Positions 9,394 through 18,347 are shown, counted from the first letter of the stretch. The stretch is DNA of 56,950 nucleotides from Acinetobacter lwoffii (GCA_013530545.1 SPVA01000045.1:1-56950), one strand, 5' to 3'. The notes: a model not told the origin generated them from the letters alone. A program made the numbers and translations.

Positions 9394-9726
9394 TTATTGA
9401 GTCGCCTGTCCATCAGTCGCAGTTGCTGTTGCTTCTGTGCCATCACCCACGGTTGCTGTAGCTTCCGTTCCATCATTCATGGTGGCGGTGCCTTGTGTAG
9501 GCTCACCGACTGGAGTTGAATTATTTGGGGTAGCAGGCTGTACATTCGGATTTGGATGTCCTGCAGGAGCATCATTCGCATCTGGATTCATGTCAGCAAA
9601 CATATAGAACAGTAGTGCGAGTAAAAAAATACCGACCAAAATCAAGATATAAACAGGGATACGCTTTTTCTGCGTCACGTCTGCCTGATGATTTAAAGGT
9701 GGTTTTTTATTGAAATCATCGACCAT
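9394..9726 (-). CDS. Small single-pass membrane protein with a Thr/Ala repeat tail
   Basis: A 110-residue product: a polar, basic N-terminus of about 20 residues, one hydrophobic helix (VYILILVGIFLLALLFYMF), then an Asn/Pro/Thr-rich extracytoplasmic tail ending in near-tandem copies of DGTEATAT. I chose the ATG at 9726 because GTGAGG six bases before it makes a plausible ribosome site; a GTG at 9738 and an ATG at 9732 are alternatives. The tail looks like a disordered linker and has no known fold. It lies upstream of the channel-like gene in the same orientation, but a terminator intervenes. Function unknown. Confidence 0.7.
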   Translation of the reverse strand: MVDDFNKKPPLNHQADVTQKKRIPVYILILVGIFLLALLFYMFADMNPDANDAPAGHPNPNVQPATPNNSTPVGEPTQGTATMNDGTEATATVGDGTEATATATDGQATQ

Positions 9727-9864
9727 AACCATCCTCACTCTTTGTTATTCATAAGTAGATTTTTAGAATAACAAGCTGTGAATAGGGCTTCTGTGACAAA
9801 ACATGGTGAGATGGTGACGGGATGTAAGTCACTAATCCATCAGAATTCTCTGCTAGATGCTACT

Positions 9865-10681
9865 TTAAAATAGCCGTTTGGCTGGGCTATGTTGCATATC
9901 GACTGGGGTTTCGTGTTCATCTTTCAACTGTACCCCTGAAAGCTGTAACTCACAGGATTTACGCATCAATGCCACCAGTCGCTGGATAGCAAGTGGATAA
10001 GCCAAGCCCGCAGGTCGCACATTGGAAATACAGTTGCGCAAGGCATCATGACAGCCTTTAAAAGTATTATAAGTGTAGTAAATTCCCATACTGTCCGGTG
10101 AGCTCAAACCCGGCCGTTCGCCAATCAGCATGACCAGCATTTTAGCCTGTAGAATTTCTGCCACTTCATCTCCCAGTGCCACACGACTGCCACAGGCAAT
10201 CACTAAGGGGGGCAATCTGCCAGCCTTGTTCTTTGCATGCCTCTAGCAACGCTGGAATAAAATGTGGCGTATTTTCCTCAATGGCACGTGCCGAGAGCCC
10301 ATCTCCTAAAATAATGACCACATCCCAATGTTGCTGATGTTCGGCTCGGTATTGCTGCAACCTGGTTTTGGACTGCTCTGAAAGAACACGCCCCAGATCA
10401 GGACGCTTCAGATAAAGATCCTTTTCCACAGCTTGGCTTTCAATTTCCAGAATGGGCAGTCCGGTTTTACTCAAATCTGATTTTAAGGCTTTGATATCAA
10501 GTGGCTTCAGTACCGCATCTTTGGCCTGGGCATGCGCCAGTTGAAATTCCAGACTTGGTCGAGTCGGCAAGCTGCCCCCAGTTCGACCTAAGGCAATCCG
10601 TGCATCAGTAAAGGCTTTTAACTTCTGCCAGGGATTATCCTGCAATTGAGACTCAAATTTCACATCAGCAATTAGTTTCAT
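9865..10681 (-). pseudogene. eutC: Ethanolamine ammonia-lyase small subunit, frameshifted
   Basis: EutC forms, with EutB, the adenosylcobalamin enzyme that splits ethanolamine into acetaldehyde and ammonia. Two overlapping frames together give a full-length EutC: residues 1-160 read well from ATG 10681 (MKLIADVKFESQ), ending ...EQGWQIAP, and the family continuation [17 protein letters not shown] appears in the next frame. The switch falls in a run of six G (10207-10212, six C in the coding strand); five would restore the frame. In the first frame translation would run into about 11 wrong residues and stop near 10166. The C-terminal half keeps family motifs ([17 protein letters not shown]). 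It lies nine bases downstream of eutB. A sequencing indel is possible, but both upstream genes are also broken. Confidence 0.85.
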
Positions 10682-10690
10682 AGCACTTCT

Positions 10691-12076
10691 TCAAGACAAG
10701 ATCAGACGTGAAAATTGCTTCGGCAATTCGGTCGGCCAGTGCAACTGATTAAACTGTTGCGCCAAAATTCCCTGCTGCTCCAGCCAGTGGTCAAATTCAG
10801 GAGCTGGTTTCAGTCCTAATAACTGTCGAATATAAAGAGCATCATGAAAGGATGTCGTCTGATAGTTCAGCATCACATCATCTGAACCGGGAATACCCAT
10901 GATAAAATTCAATCCGGCATTGGCAAGCAAGGTCAGCAGTATATCCATATCATCCTGATCGGCATCGGCATGATTGGTGTAGCAAATATCACAGCCCATT
11001 GGCACACCGAGCAGCTTGCCACAGAAATGATCTTCCAGCCCGGCCCGGATAATCTGCTTGCCGTTATACAGATATTCTGGCCCGATAAAGCCGACTACAG
11101 TATTGACCAGCAAGGGATTAAACTTACGCGCCACGGCGTAGGCACGCGCTTCCAGGGTCTGTTGATCCACGCCATGATGGCCATTGCTGGATAAGGCACT
11201 GCCCTGTCCGGTTTCAAAATACATGACATTTTGGCCCACTGTGCCGCGTTGCAGGCTTAAGGCAGCTTCATAGCCTTCCTGCAGCAGCGCCAGATTGATA
11301 CCGAAACCAGTATTGGCTGTTTAGGTTCCCGCAATGGACTGGAACATCAGATCAATCGGAACATTTTTATTTGCCAGCTGAATGCCAGAAGTAATATGGG
11401 TCAAAACACAAGATTGAGTCGGAATCTCATATTCCTGAATGACATGATCGAGCAGTTTGAGCAGCTCAGTCAAATTCTGCAGATTATCTGTGGCCGGATT
11501 AATCCCGATCACGGCATCACCATTGCCACACATTAGTCCATCCAGAATCGAAGCTGAAATGCCCATCAGATCATCAGTCGGGTGGTTCGGCTGCAAGCGG
11601 GTAGAAAGATGCCCTGCCAGCCCGATGGTATTTCTGAACCGAGTCACTACTCGGCATTTTTTTGCCACCAGAATCAGATCCTGATTGCGCATGATTTTAC
11701 TAACCGCTGCGACCATTTCCGGAATCAGGCCCATTTTTAAAGCAGCAAGTTTTTCTGTGGTGGCATCTGCACTCAGCAGCCAGTTACGAAAATCTCCGAC
11801 AGTAAAATGCGAGATTGGATAAAAGGCATCAGCATCATGTTCATCCATGATCAGGCGGGTGATTTCATCCTCTTCATAAGGAACCACTGCTTCTTTCAAA
11901 AACTGCTGTAATGGTACTTCTGCCAGACACATTTGTGCAGCAACACGCTCGGTTGCATCAGTGGCCGCAATCCCTGCCAGCTGATCACCAGAACGTTCAG
12001 GGGTGGCCTTGGCCAATAAGGTTTTTAAATCCTCAAAGACATAATGCTGACTGGCCACATTGATCTGATACAGCAT
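10691..12076 (-). pseudogene. eutB: Ethanolamine ammonia-lyase large subunit with an internal stop
   Basis: A single frame of 462 codons from ATG 12076 covers the whole EutB length (TIM-barrel catalytic subunit) but is interrupted by one TAA at 11321-11323, after residue 251. Reading through gives ...QSIAGT-stop-TANTGFGINLALLQEGYEAA..., where relatives have a glutamate right after AGT, so a GAA to TAA change explains the lesion. Downstream motifs are intact (SLQRGTVGQNVMYFETGQGS, NHADADQDDMD, GIPGSDDVMLNYQTTSFHDA). No frame change is needed. The truncated product would lack the second half of the barrel and should be inactive. Confidence 0.9.
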
Positions 12077-12101
12077 AAGCGTGTTCTCCCTGCTAGATAA
12101 T

Positions 12102-13544
12102 TTATTTCAATTCCTTTTCTGCTGCCTCGATACGGGCAAATTCTTCTTCCGGTGTCCCGGCCACCAGATGATGACGGCTATACAATAGGAAATAGAGAAT
12201 CAGTACGACATAAATCGCAGCTGCCATTAACCAGACTTTAGGATCGACCAGAAAGCCAGCCACTACGGCAATCGCCGCAAGTACCAGCGCAATTGATGCA
12301 GTCACAATACCACCAGGTGCTTTATACGGACGCGCCAGATTTGATCTGGATAACTTAAGCTTGATGTACGACATCATCATCAGCACATAGGAAATGGTGG
12401 CACCAAAGACCGCCATCAGAATCAGCAAATCACCTTCACCTGAAAGGGATAGCAGGAATCCGATAATGCCCGGAATAATAATGGCCAAATAAGGTGCATG
12501 ATTGCTGTTGGTTAAGGACAATTTTTTCGGTAAATAACCGGCACGTGAGAGCGCAAAAATTTGACGGGAATAGGCATAGATAATCGAGAAGAAACTGGCA
12601 ATCAGACCCGCCAGCCCGACAAAATTCACGAAACTTGCCATCCAAGTATTGGCCCCATAAACCGCTACTAAAGCATCAACCAGTGGCGCACCGGAATCTT
12701 TCAGCGTATCTGCACCTGCTGCGCCAGGACCGAGTAACAAGATACTTAGCGCAAAGAATGCCAGAATCAGCATGGAACCAATCAGGCCACGTGGCAAGGA
12801 TTTGGCTGGTTCTTTGGCCTCCTCTGCTGCCAGCGGCACCCCTTCAACTGCCAGAAAAAACCAGATCGCATAAGGCACTGCTGCCTAGATGCCCAGATAG
12901 CCCAATGGCAGGAAACTGCTTGCACCCGCCGCTTCCGTACTGACCGCAATATCAAACAGGTTTGCACTATTAAAATGAGGCAACATGCCAAAGATAAACA
13001 CCATCAAGGCAACCGCAGCAATTGCGGTAATCACAAACATGATCTTGAGTGCTTCACCTGCACCTTTCAGATGCAAGCCCATAAAAACCAGATAGCTCAC
13101 CAGATAAATGATCCAGCCGCCAATACCAAACAAGGCTTCGCAATAGGCACCAATGAAACAGGCAATTGCTGCCGGAGCAATGGCATATTCAATCAGGATG
13201 GCACTCCCGGTCAGATAGCCGCCAAAGGGACCAAAAGCAGTACGAGCAAAACTGTAACCCCCACCTGCAGTCGGCAGCATGGTCGACATTTCGGACATGG
13301 CCAGACACATACACAGATACATGAATGCCACCACAATGGTCGCAATAAACATGCCTCCCCACCCCCCCTGTGCCAAACCAAAATTCCAGCCAGCGAAGTC
13401 ACCGGAAATCACATACGCGACCCCCAGACCGACGAGAAGCAGCCAACCTACGGCGCCTTTCTTGAGCTGGCGCAAGGCAAAATAATCTTCTTGTACTGCT
13501 GTTTCAGTCACACTGGTATCAATCACACTTTTTGACTCTGACAT
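12102..13544 (-). pseudogene. eat: Ethanolamine permease (APC superfamily) with an internal stop
   Basis: The 481-codon frame from ATG 13544 encodes a 12-helix amino acid/polyamine/choline-type permease that fits the ethanolamine permease placed before eutBC in Acinetobacter and Pseudomonas. A single TAG at 12885-12887 interrupts it after residue 219 (...LGYLGI-stop-AAVPYAIWFFLAVEGVPLAAEEA). The position is normally tryptophan in relatives I recall, so TGG to TAG is the likely change. Upstream signatures (GWLLLVGLGVAYVISGDFAGWNFGL, TAGGGYSFAR) and all later helices are otherwise clean. It is the first gene of the eat-eutB-eutC cluster, 25 bases before eutB. Confidence 0.87.
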
Positions 13545-13693
13545 AGCAACCTCGTTGTTTTTATCGTTGTTCCCTGAAGATATGCATAAGCCATACCGGT
13601 TCCGCAGGCTTTAGTGAAGACAGTTGAGACGCTGCCTTTCAGCGATGAAATGCGTTATAATTATCCACCTTCTCATTTATACACCCGAGTTAT

Positions 13694-14116
13694 ATGGCGT
13701 ATCGTCAACAAAGTGTATCGCTTGATCTTGATACTGACGTCACACATCAATGTACGCTGCACTACAGCCGTGATCAGCATCTGATTGGAATTATTGAATT
13801 TAGCAAGCCAAGCTTCCTGCTTCGCTGGCAGGATCTGGAATATTTCCGTCGTCGTACCGAAGAATTTTCCGTGATGCCTTTTCCGGACTGTGTCAATGCG
13901 ATGATTATCGATATTCGAGATGTGACAGCATGGCTGGATAATGAAGTGCCGATTATTCCATGGCGTTTACTGGAAGAAGACTGTCCAGTGCGCCTGGTGG
14001 TGCCTGCAGACCGTATTGAGCACTATGCCGGATTTTTTGAACCGACCTGGCTCAGTCCCGATGTCGAAACCGCCATTCAGGAAATCCGTGAATCAATGGA
14101 TATGTTTGTGCATTAA
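13694..14116 (+). CDS. 140-residue hypothetical protein
   Basis: A soluble protein beginning MAYRQQSVSLDLD, with alternating strands and helices and no signal peptide or membrane segment. The segments IIDIRDVTAWLD and RLVVPADRIEHYAGFFEPTW give a pattern reminiscent of STAS/SpoIIAA-like folds, but I cannot assign it. It is divergent from the broken ethanolamine permease and is followed by a good terminator, so it is a single transcription unit. Codon use matches the neighbouring core genes. Confidence 0.7.
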   Translation: MAYRQQSVSLDLDTDVTHQCTLHYSRDQHLIGIIEFSKPSFLLRWQDLEYFRRRTEEFSVMPFPDCVNAMIIDIRDVTAWLDNEVPIIPWRLLEEDCPVRLVVPADRIEHYAGFFEPTWLSPDVETAIQEIRESMDMFVH

Positions 14117-14192
14117 GCTTGAATCGAAAAAACCTCCGCAATGGGCAATGCTGTTTACTTAAGCATTTGAATCATTTTGGAATTCATTAGAG

Positions 14193-14226
14193 AATCCGAT
14201 GTCAGGTTTGGCATCGGATTTTTTTA
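14193..14226 (+). terminator. Rho-independent terminator
   Basis: A perfect 9-bp stem (AATCCGATG / CATCGGATT) with a 10-base loop is followed by TTTTTT, downstream of the 140-residue gene. Confidence 0.8.
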
Positions 14227-14621
14227 TGGTATTTCAGCAGGATATTTTAGATCTTAACAATCTGTTTAAGCTCTCGAATCTGAGTACTTTTATTCACAAT
14301 ATCCCCGTTGAGTGGGTCAAGTCCACACTCAGGTTGAGCAGTCCCGCGACTATTCGCAGGCGGTGCTTGCCTGCGGATCAGGTACTTTGGCTGGTTCTTG
14401 GAATGGCGATTTTCCGTGATGTCCTCATCCATGAAGCAGCAAGAAGACTCAATATTTGCACTCAGTGGTTAGCCTCTTATGACTTGCTGACGCGCATTAG
14501 TCTAACCAATACACGTAAACATCTTGGTGCAGATTCTGTGGAGTGGCTATTTCACCAGACCGATCAGCACTGGGGACAAGAGCATTATCCGGCTGGGCTG
14601 TCGGAACTTAGACAGGGATAG
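14226..14621 (+). pseudogene. IS4-family transposase, N-terminal remnant
   Basis: About 130 codons match the N-terminal DNA-binding domain of IS4-type transposases (ATIRRRCLPADQVLWLVLGMA, then FRDVLIHEAARRL). The catalytic DDE part, normally some 250-300 residues further, is missing: the frame ends at 14621 and the following 140 bases show no continuation before the fpr gene. I see no clear terminal inverted repeats, so this is an old insertion-sequence scar. The ATG at 14226 is used because the earlier in-frame start at 14199 lies inside a terminator stem. Confidence 0.75.
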
Positions 14622-14762
14622 GTAGTTTGTTTTAGAGAGGCCTACAAGGCTTCGGAGAGTCAAAATGTTAAAAAACCGTTATCCCTTAGATCACAATGCC
14701 GCTCCTGTTAAAGGAACCGCATTGCCTTCAAGCAGGGGGTTTTGCTCATAAATCCTTCAACC

Positions 14763-15524
14763 TTACCAGTAATTCTCGACCGCAATATTTCCTTCACCAC
14801 GACGGTTCATGGTCAGGCCACGAGCTTTTAAGGCTTCTTTGGTATCATCGACCATATCCGGGTTACCACAAAGCATGACATGCGTCGTTTCCGGATTAAA
14901 CGCGATACCTGCTGCCTTTTCCAGCTCACCATTGGCAATCAAAATCGGTAAACGGTCGTGCAAAGGTGCATCAGGCTCACGGGTAATAATCGGGATAAAC
15001 TTAAAACCGGTATGTCCTTCACCAAAGGTCTCGGCGATTTCCTGAATCCGATCTACATAAGCGAGTTCTGCCCGGGTGCGCACACTATAAACCAGATTGA
15101 TTTTTTCGTATTTGCTCCAGGTTTCAAAGTCTTGCAACATACAAATAAACGGTGCCAGCCCTGTGCCGGTACCCAGTAACCACAAGTCTTTAGGCAAAGG
15201 CAATTGATAACGTGCCAGAGTCAGATAACCATAAGGATTTTTTTCCAGATGCAGCACATCCCCGACTTTGAGGTGCTGTAAATTGGAAGTAAATTTACCT
15301 TCTGGAACGACAATCGAGAAAAACTCCAGAGTTTCATCAAAAGGAGATGACACTACCGAATAGGCACGAACCACCAGTTCATCCCCCACTTGTAAACCAA
15401 TACGCGCAAACTGCCCTGCCGTGAATTTGAAATGTGCTGGGCGTGTCATCGTAAAACTAAATAATGTATTGGTCCAACGGTGTACAGATAAAACTTTTTC
15501 TCGGGTAAATTTTTCAATTGACAT
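14763..15524 (-). CDS. fpr: Ferredoxin/flavodoxin-NADP+ reductase
   Basis: This 253-residue cytosolic FAD enzyme moves electrons between NADPH and ferredoxin or flavodoxin. The FAD-binding motif RAYSVVSSP lies near residue 52, the NADP-binding GTGTGLAPF near residue 115, and the C-terminal aromatic closing the active site is the final VENYW. A longer in-frame start at 15572 exists, but ATG 15524 (MSIEKFTREKVLSVHRWT) gives the family N-terminus. The gene is divergent from a LysR regulator, the arrangement of fpr with finR/fpxR in pseudomonads, suggesting redox- or superoxide-dependent control. Confidence 0.93.
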   Translation of the reverse strand: MSIEKFTREKVLSVHRWTNTLFSFTMTRPAHFKFTAGQFARIGLQVGDELVVRAYSVVSSPFDETLEFFSIVVPEGKFTSNLQHLKVGDVLHLEKNPYGYLTLARYQLPLPKDLWLLGTGTGLAPFICMLQDFETWSKYEKINLVYSVRTRAELAYVDRIQEIAETFGEGHTGFKFIPIITREPDAPLHDRLPILIANGELEKAAGIAFNPETTHVMLCGNPDMVDDTKEALKARGLTMNRRGEGNIAVENYW

Positions 15525-15548
15525 GATTTCAACGTGGCATGAAAGACT

Positions 15549-15564
15549 ATGCTCATGGTAGCAT
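15549..15564. promoter_or_regulatory. Candidate LysR-type operator between fpr and its regulator
   Basis: An imperfect dyad (ATGCT-N6-AGCAT) that fits the T-N11-A pattern of LysR-family sites lies in the short divergent region. It is placed to influence both promoters. The assignment rests on pattern and position only. Confidence 0.35.
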
Positions 15565-15609
15565 GGCAACATAATTTATTAATATTTTTTAAATGTTAAG
15601 GCTCTACTC

Positions 15610-16488
15610 ATGCGCATGACTTTACGCCAATTGGCTGTTTTTGTAGCAGTGGCACAAGAGGGTACCGTAACGAAGGCTAGCGATGCCGTCAAGCTTACAC
15701 AAAGTGCGGCTAGTATGGCTTTAGCAGATCTGGAAGATGGTCTGGGTGCTCCACTATTTGACCGTCTAGGCAAACGTTTACAGCTAAATGACCTAGGGCG
15801 CTTTCTTCTCCCTCAAGCCCTGGAAATTTTAGGCCGCTGTGAATCTTTTGAACAAGTCGCTAAAGGTGAGCTTCAAAGTATCGATTTACGTTTAGGTGCA
15901 ACCCTGACGATTTCAGATTACCTGATTCCTGACCTGATGGCCGATTTCCTGAAAATCAAGCCGCAAGCACATTTACAGCTTCAAGTCGGTAATACCCGTC
16001 AAATGATTGAAGCGGTGAATCAGTTCCAGCTGGATCTTGCCTTAATTGAAGGTTCCTGTCATCTACCACAGCTACAATGTATCCATTGGCGTGATGATGA
16101 GCTGGCCGTGTGCTGTGCGCCAGACCATCCTCTTGCGCAATTGAACCGTGAACTAACCGCTGAAGATTTCAAATCTGTTGAATGGATTTTGCGTGAAGAA
16201 GGTTCAGGTACCCGTGAGGTGTTTGACAATGCCATCTTGAAAGATGTGCCAGATGCCAATATCCGTCTGACACTCGGTCATAATGAAGCGATTTTAAAAA
16301 TTGTAGCGGGCGGAATTGGCATGTCCTGTATTTCCAAACTTGCAATTGAGCCTTTACGTGAAAAAGGTCAACTGGTGATTCTAGATACACCATTCTGGTC
16401 ACTGACTCGTCCTCTGTTTATGCTGGTACATCGCCAGAAATATCAGGGTCCAGGTCTAAGAGCCTTTATGAATTTTTGTGAAAGCTAA
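15610..16488 (+). CDS. LysR-family transcriptional regulator, FinR-like
   Basis: A 292-residue LysR regulator. Residues 1-62 form the winged helix-turn-helix (MTLRQLAVFVAVAQEGTV, then LTQSAASMALADLE). From about residue 90 there is a periplasmic-binding-protein-like effector domain (LRLGATLTISDYLIPDLMAD). Its divergence from fpr with only 85 bases between the start codons points to a FinR/FpxR-like activator of fpr; that role is inferred from context. The start at ATG 15610 (MRMTLRQLAV) is the usual LysR N-terminus. A perfect hairpin terminator follows. Confidence 0.9.
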   Translation: MRMTLRQLAVFVAVAQEGTVTKASDAVKLTQSAASMALADLEDGLGAPLFDRLGKRLQLNDLGRFLLPQALEILGRCESFEQVAKGELQSIDLRLGATLTISDYLIPDLMADFLKIKPQAHLQLQVGNTRQMIEAVNQFQLDLALIEGSCHLPQLQCIHWRDDELAVCCAPDHPLAQLNRELTAEDFKSVEWILREEGSGTREVFDNAILKDVPDANIRLTLGHNEAILKIVAGGIGMSCISKLAIEPLREKGQLVILDTPFWSLTRPLFMLVHRQKYQGPGLRAFMNFCES

Positions 16489-16494
16489 AATATT

Positions 16495-16518
16495 AAAAGC
16501 ACCTTAAGGTGCTTTTTT
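16495..16518. terminator. Bidirectional terminator
   Basis: Perfect stem AAAAGCACC / GGTGCTTTT with a TTAA loop, flanked by A and T tracts, between the convergent LysR gene and the cold-shock/Excalibur gene. Confidence 0.85.
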
Positions 16519-16526
16519 ATGATTCA

Positions 16527-17249
16527 TCAAAACTGACTTTCACATGGTATCCCATCGCCGTCACCATCCATTTTAGTATTCGGACAGTTACGAATAAAAA
16601 ATAATGCTTCCTCATAAGAACCCATCTGACCACAGTGTTCTCGACCATCGCATTTAAATTGAGATACAGATGGCGAAGCCGTTTCTGAAGTTTTCGGATT
16701 AACGGGGTTACTTTGGCTTCTTAACTCAGTGCCGCGATTTTCCAGGTTCTTCCTGCCCTGCTCAGATAATCCTTGCATAGCTAGATCACCTTGCGCTGCT
16801 CGCTGCTCAGCGACAATTCGTTGCTGCTCTACCATCAGTCTTTCCAGCTTTTGCTGTTTTTGAATTTGGTAGCTTTGATATTTGTTATAAACAAGACCAG
16901 CAAGAATCACAATAATCACCAGTCCTGATATTGTGATTATTTTTGATGTAGTTGATGATTTTTTCCTTTCATAACGTGGAGAAGCTCTGGTTTCAATATC
17001 TCTATGTAGATCATTGTTTTGCGTAACAGGCACTTCTTGCTTAATATCCAAGCGAACAATATGGTTTGCCTTAAACTTTCCATTATCTTCCACCATTAAA
17101 AACTTTAATTTTTCCCCAATTCTTGGCGGAATATTTTTATTGGGAAAGTCTTTGACGTGAAAAAATAAATCTTTAGATTGCCCCTCGATCTGAATAAAAC
17201 CAAAACCACGATCTTCGTTATAGGTTTTGATTTTCCCCTCTTGAAACAT
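16527..17249 (-). CDS. Membrane protein fusing a cold-shock domain to an Excalibur domain
   Basis: A 240-residue protein in three parts. Residues 1-68 are a cold-shock domain with both nucleic-acid motifs recognisable (RGFGFIQ and LFFHVKDF). A transmembrane helix follows at about 104-121 (ISGLVIIVILAGLVYNKY). Then comes a Gln/Glu/Arg-rich stretch (about 125-170) that could form a coiled coil. The C-terminus (about 198-240) is an Excalibur domain with two cysteines and the DGDGDGIPCE calcium-type loop. The topology implies a cytosolic nucleic-acid-binding head and a periplasmic Excalibur tail. It is the first of three cold-shock-domain genes in a row. Function unknown. Confidence 0.82.
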   Translation of the reverse strand: MFQEGKIKTYNEDRGFGFIQIEGQSKDLFFHVKDFPNKNIPPRIGEKLKFLMVEDNGKFKANHIVRLDIKQEVPVTQNNDLHRDIETRASPRYERKKSSTTSKIITISGLVIIVILAGLVYNKYQSYQIQKQQKLERLMVEQQRIVAEQRAAQGDLAMQGLSEQGRKNLENRGTELRSQSNPVNPKTSETASPSVSQFKCDGREHCGQMGSYEEALFFIRNCPNTKMDGDGDGIPCESQF

Positions 17250-17405
17250 AATTCGCTCTTATCTCTAATATTTTTTATGATTGTAATCAAAAAGAGACTG
17301 AAAAGCTTTTGTAAAATTCTCTAAAGCAGAAACACAAAAACTAGAAGTGCATCTTATGGCGGAAGAATAGATCCCTAGTTAAAAGTAATAAAAAATCTTT
17401 TTTAT

Positions 17406-17765
17406 TTATACTTCGCCAAAAATCATAAAGCCAACAGCTGATGCCAATGCCAGCCATAGGGTCGGACTAAAGAAAAGTGAATTACGTACCGGAACAGGAA
17501 CTGTGGGTGCCAAAGATTGCAAGGCGACGACTTCTGGCACAAATTCATCCTTCACTTGAATATCCAGACGTACCATGTTGGCTAATGTCATGCTGCCTTG
17601 TTGGGGAATGATTCTAAATTTAAGCCGCTCTCCAATTTGTGGCTCAATTTCAGGCGAAGGTAAATCCTGCAACTTGAAACTTAACTCTTGAGCTTCCCCT
17701 ATCAACTCCAAAGTACCCATACCACGTTCGGAATCGTAAGTTTTAATTTTTCCATCCGTAAACAT
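17406..17765 (-). CDS. Degenerate cold-shock-domain protein with a C-terminal membrane helix
   Basis: A 119-residue product from ATG 17765 (AGAGAT ribosome site; an upstream in-frame start at 17801 would add 12 residues). Residues 1-65 keep the cold-shock-domain skeleton (MFTDGKIKTYDSERGMG), but the RNA-binding motifs are changed: GFGFI is replaced by GMGTL and FFH by SFK, so nucleic-acid binding may be lost. The last 22 residues are hydrophobic (FSPTLWLALASAVGFMIFG), suggesting a tail anchor. It lies between two related genes on the same strand. Function unknown. Confidence 0.72.
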   Translation of the reverse strand: MFTDGKIKTYDSERGMGTLELIGEAQELSFKLQDLPSPEIEPQIGERLKFRIIPQQGSMTLANMVRLDIQVKDEFVPEVVALQSLAPTVPVPVRNSLFFSPTLWLALASAVGFMIFGEV

Positions 17766-17904
17766 GACATTTATCTCTATAGAATTCATTATAGAATTCA
17801 TTTAATTTGTATTCTAAGCCAAAGGAAATGTTCAGCATTGTTGCTGTTTGGTGGATTTTTTATGTGTTGTTTGTCTCTTTGAATATGTAAGCGGTGGCAT
17901 TATA

Positions 17905-17930
17905 AAAAAGAGGCTCGAAAGCCTCTTTTT
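17905..17930 (-). terminator. Terminator of the 97-residue cold-shock gene
   Basis: Perfect stem AAAAAGAGGC / GCCTCTTTTT with a 6-base loop; symmetrical, so it could act on either strand. Confidence 0.75.
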
Positions 17931-17969
17931 AAATGTGACTAAACACGATTTAAGTATGAAGATTATCCA

Positions 17970-18263
17970 TTAACCGCGGAAGTTGTTTAACAATGCCGAT
18001 GTAATTGATTTATTGTGTGTTGCCACTTTGGTTTTTTTAGCTTTCTTTGAGTTGTCTTCGACACGTTCAATTTTAATCGCTTTGTACTTATCGCCATTTT
18101 CAACAACATTAAATTTTACGCGTTCATTGCGTTTTGGCTCGCCTTCTGCCGCAGGGAAGTCTGAAATATGGAAGAATACATCTCCCTCAGCGCAGCCAAT
18201 AAAACCGAAACCTTTGGCAGGGTCATACTGTTTGATTTTGCCCTGATACAATTCATCTTTCAT
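17970..18263 (-). CDS. Cold-shock-domain protein with a basic tail
   Basis: A 97-residue soluble protein. Residues 1-68 are an intact cold-shock domain with RNP-like motifs KGFGFIGC and VFFHISDF. The remainder is a Lys-rich tail (NSKKAKKTKVATHNK) that could aid RNA binding, and it ends LLNNFRG. It is longer than the 70-residue CspA type and resembles the CspA-like proteins with extensions found in Acinetobacter. It has its own terminator and a ribosome site just before ATG 18263. A role as an RNA chaperone is inferred from the family. Confidence 0.85.
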   Translation of the reverse strand: MKDELYQGKIKQYDPAKGFGFIGCAEGDVFFHISDFPAAEGEPKRNERVKFNVVENGDKYKAIKIERVEDNSKKAKKTKVATHNKSITSALLNNFRG

Positions 18264-18303
18264 GCTATTGTCCTATCCTGAAAATGCCCTGTCTACATTA
18301 TAT

Positions 18304-18332
18304 AAAAAAGAGGCTGTAGTAGCCCCTTTTTT
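18304..18332 (-). terminator. Terminator of upp
   Basis: Stem AAAAAGAGGCT / AGCCCCTTTTTT (one mismatch) with a GTAGT loop, directly after the upp stop codon. Confidence 0.75.
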
Positions 18333-18347
18333 CATCATATTCAAAAA

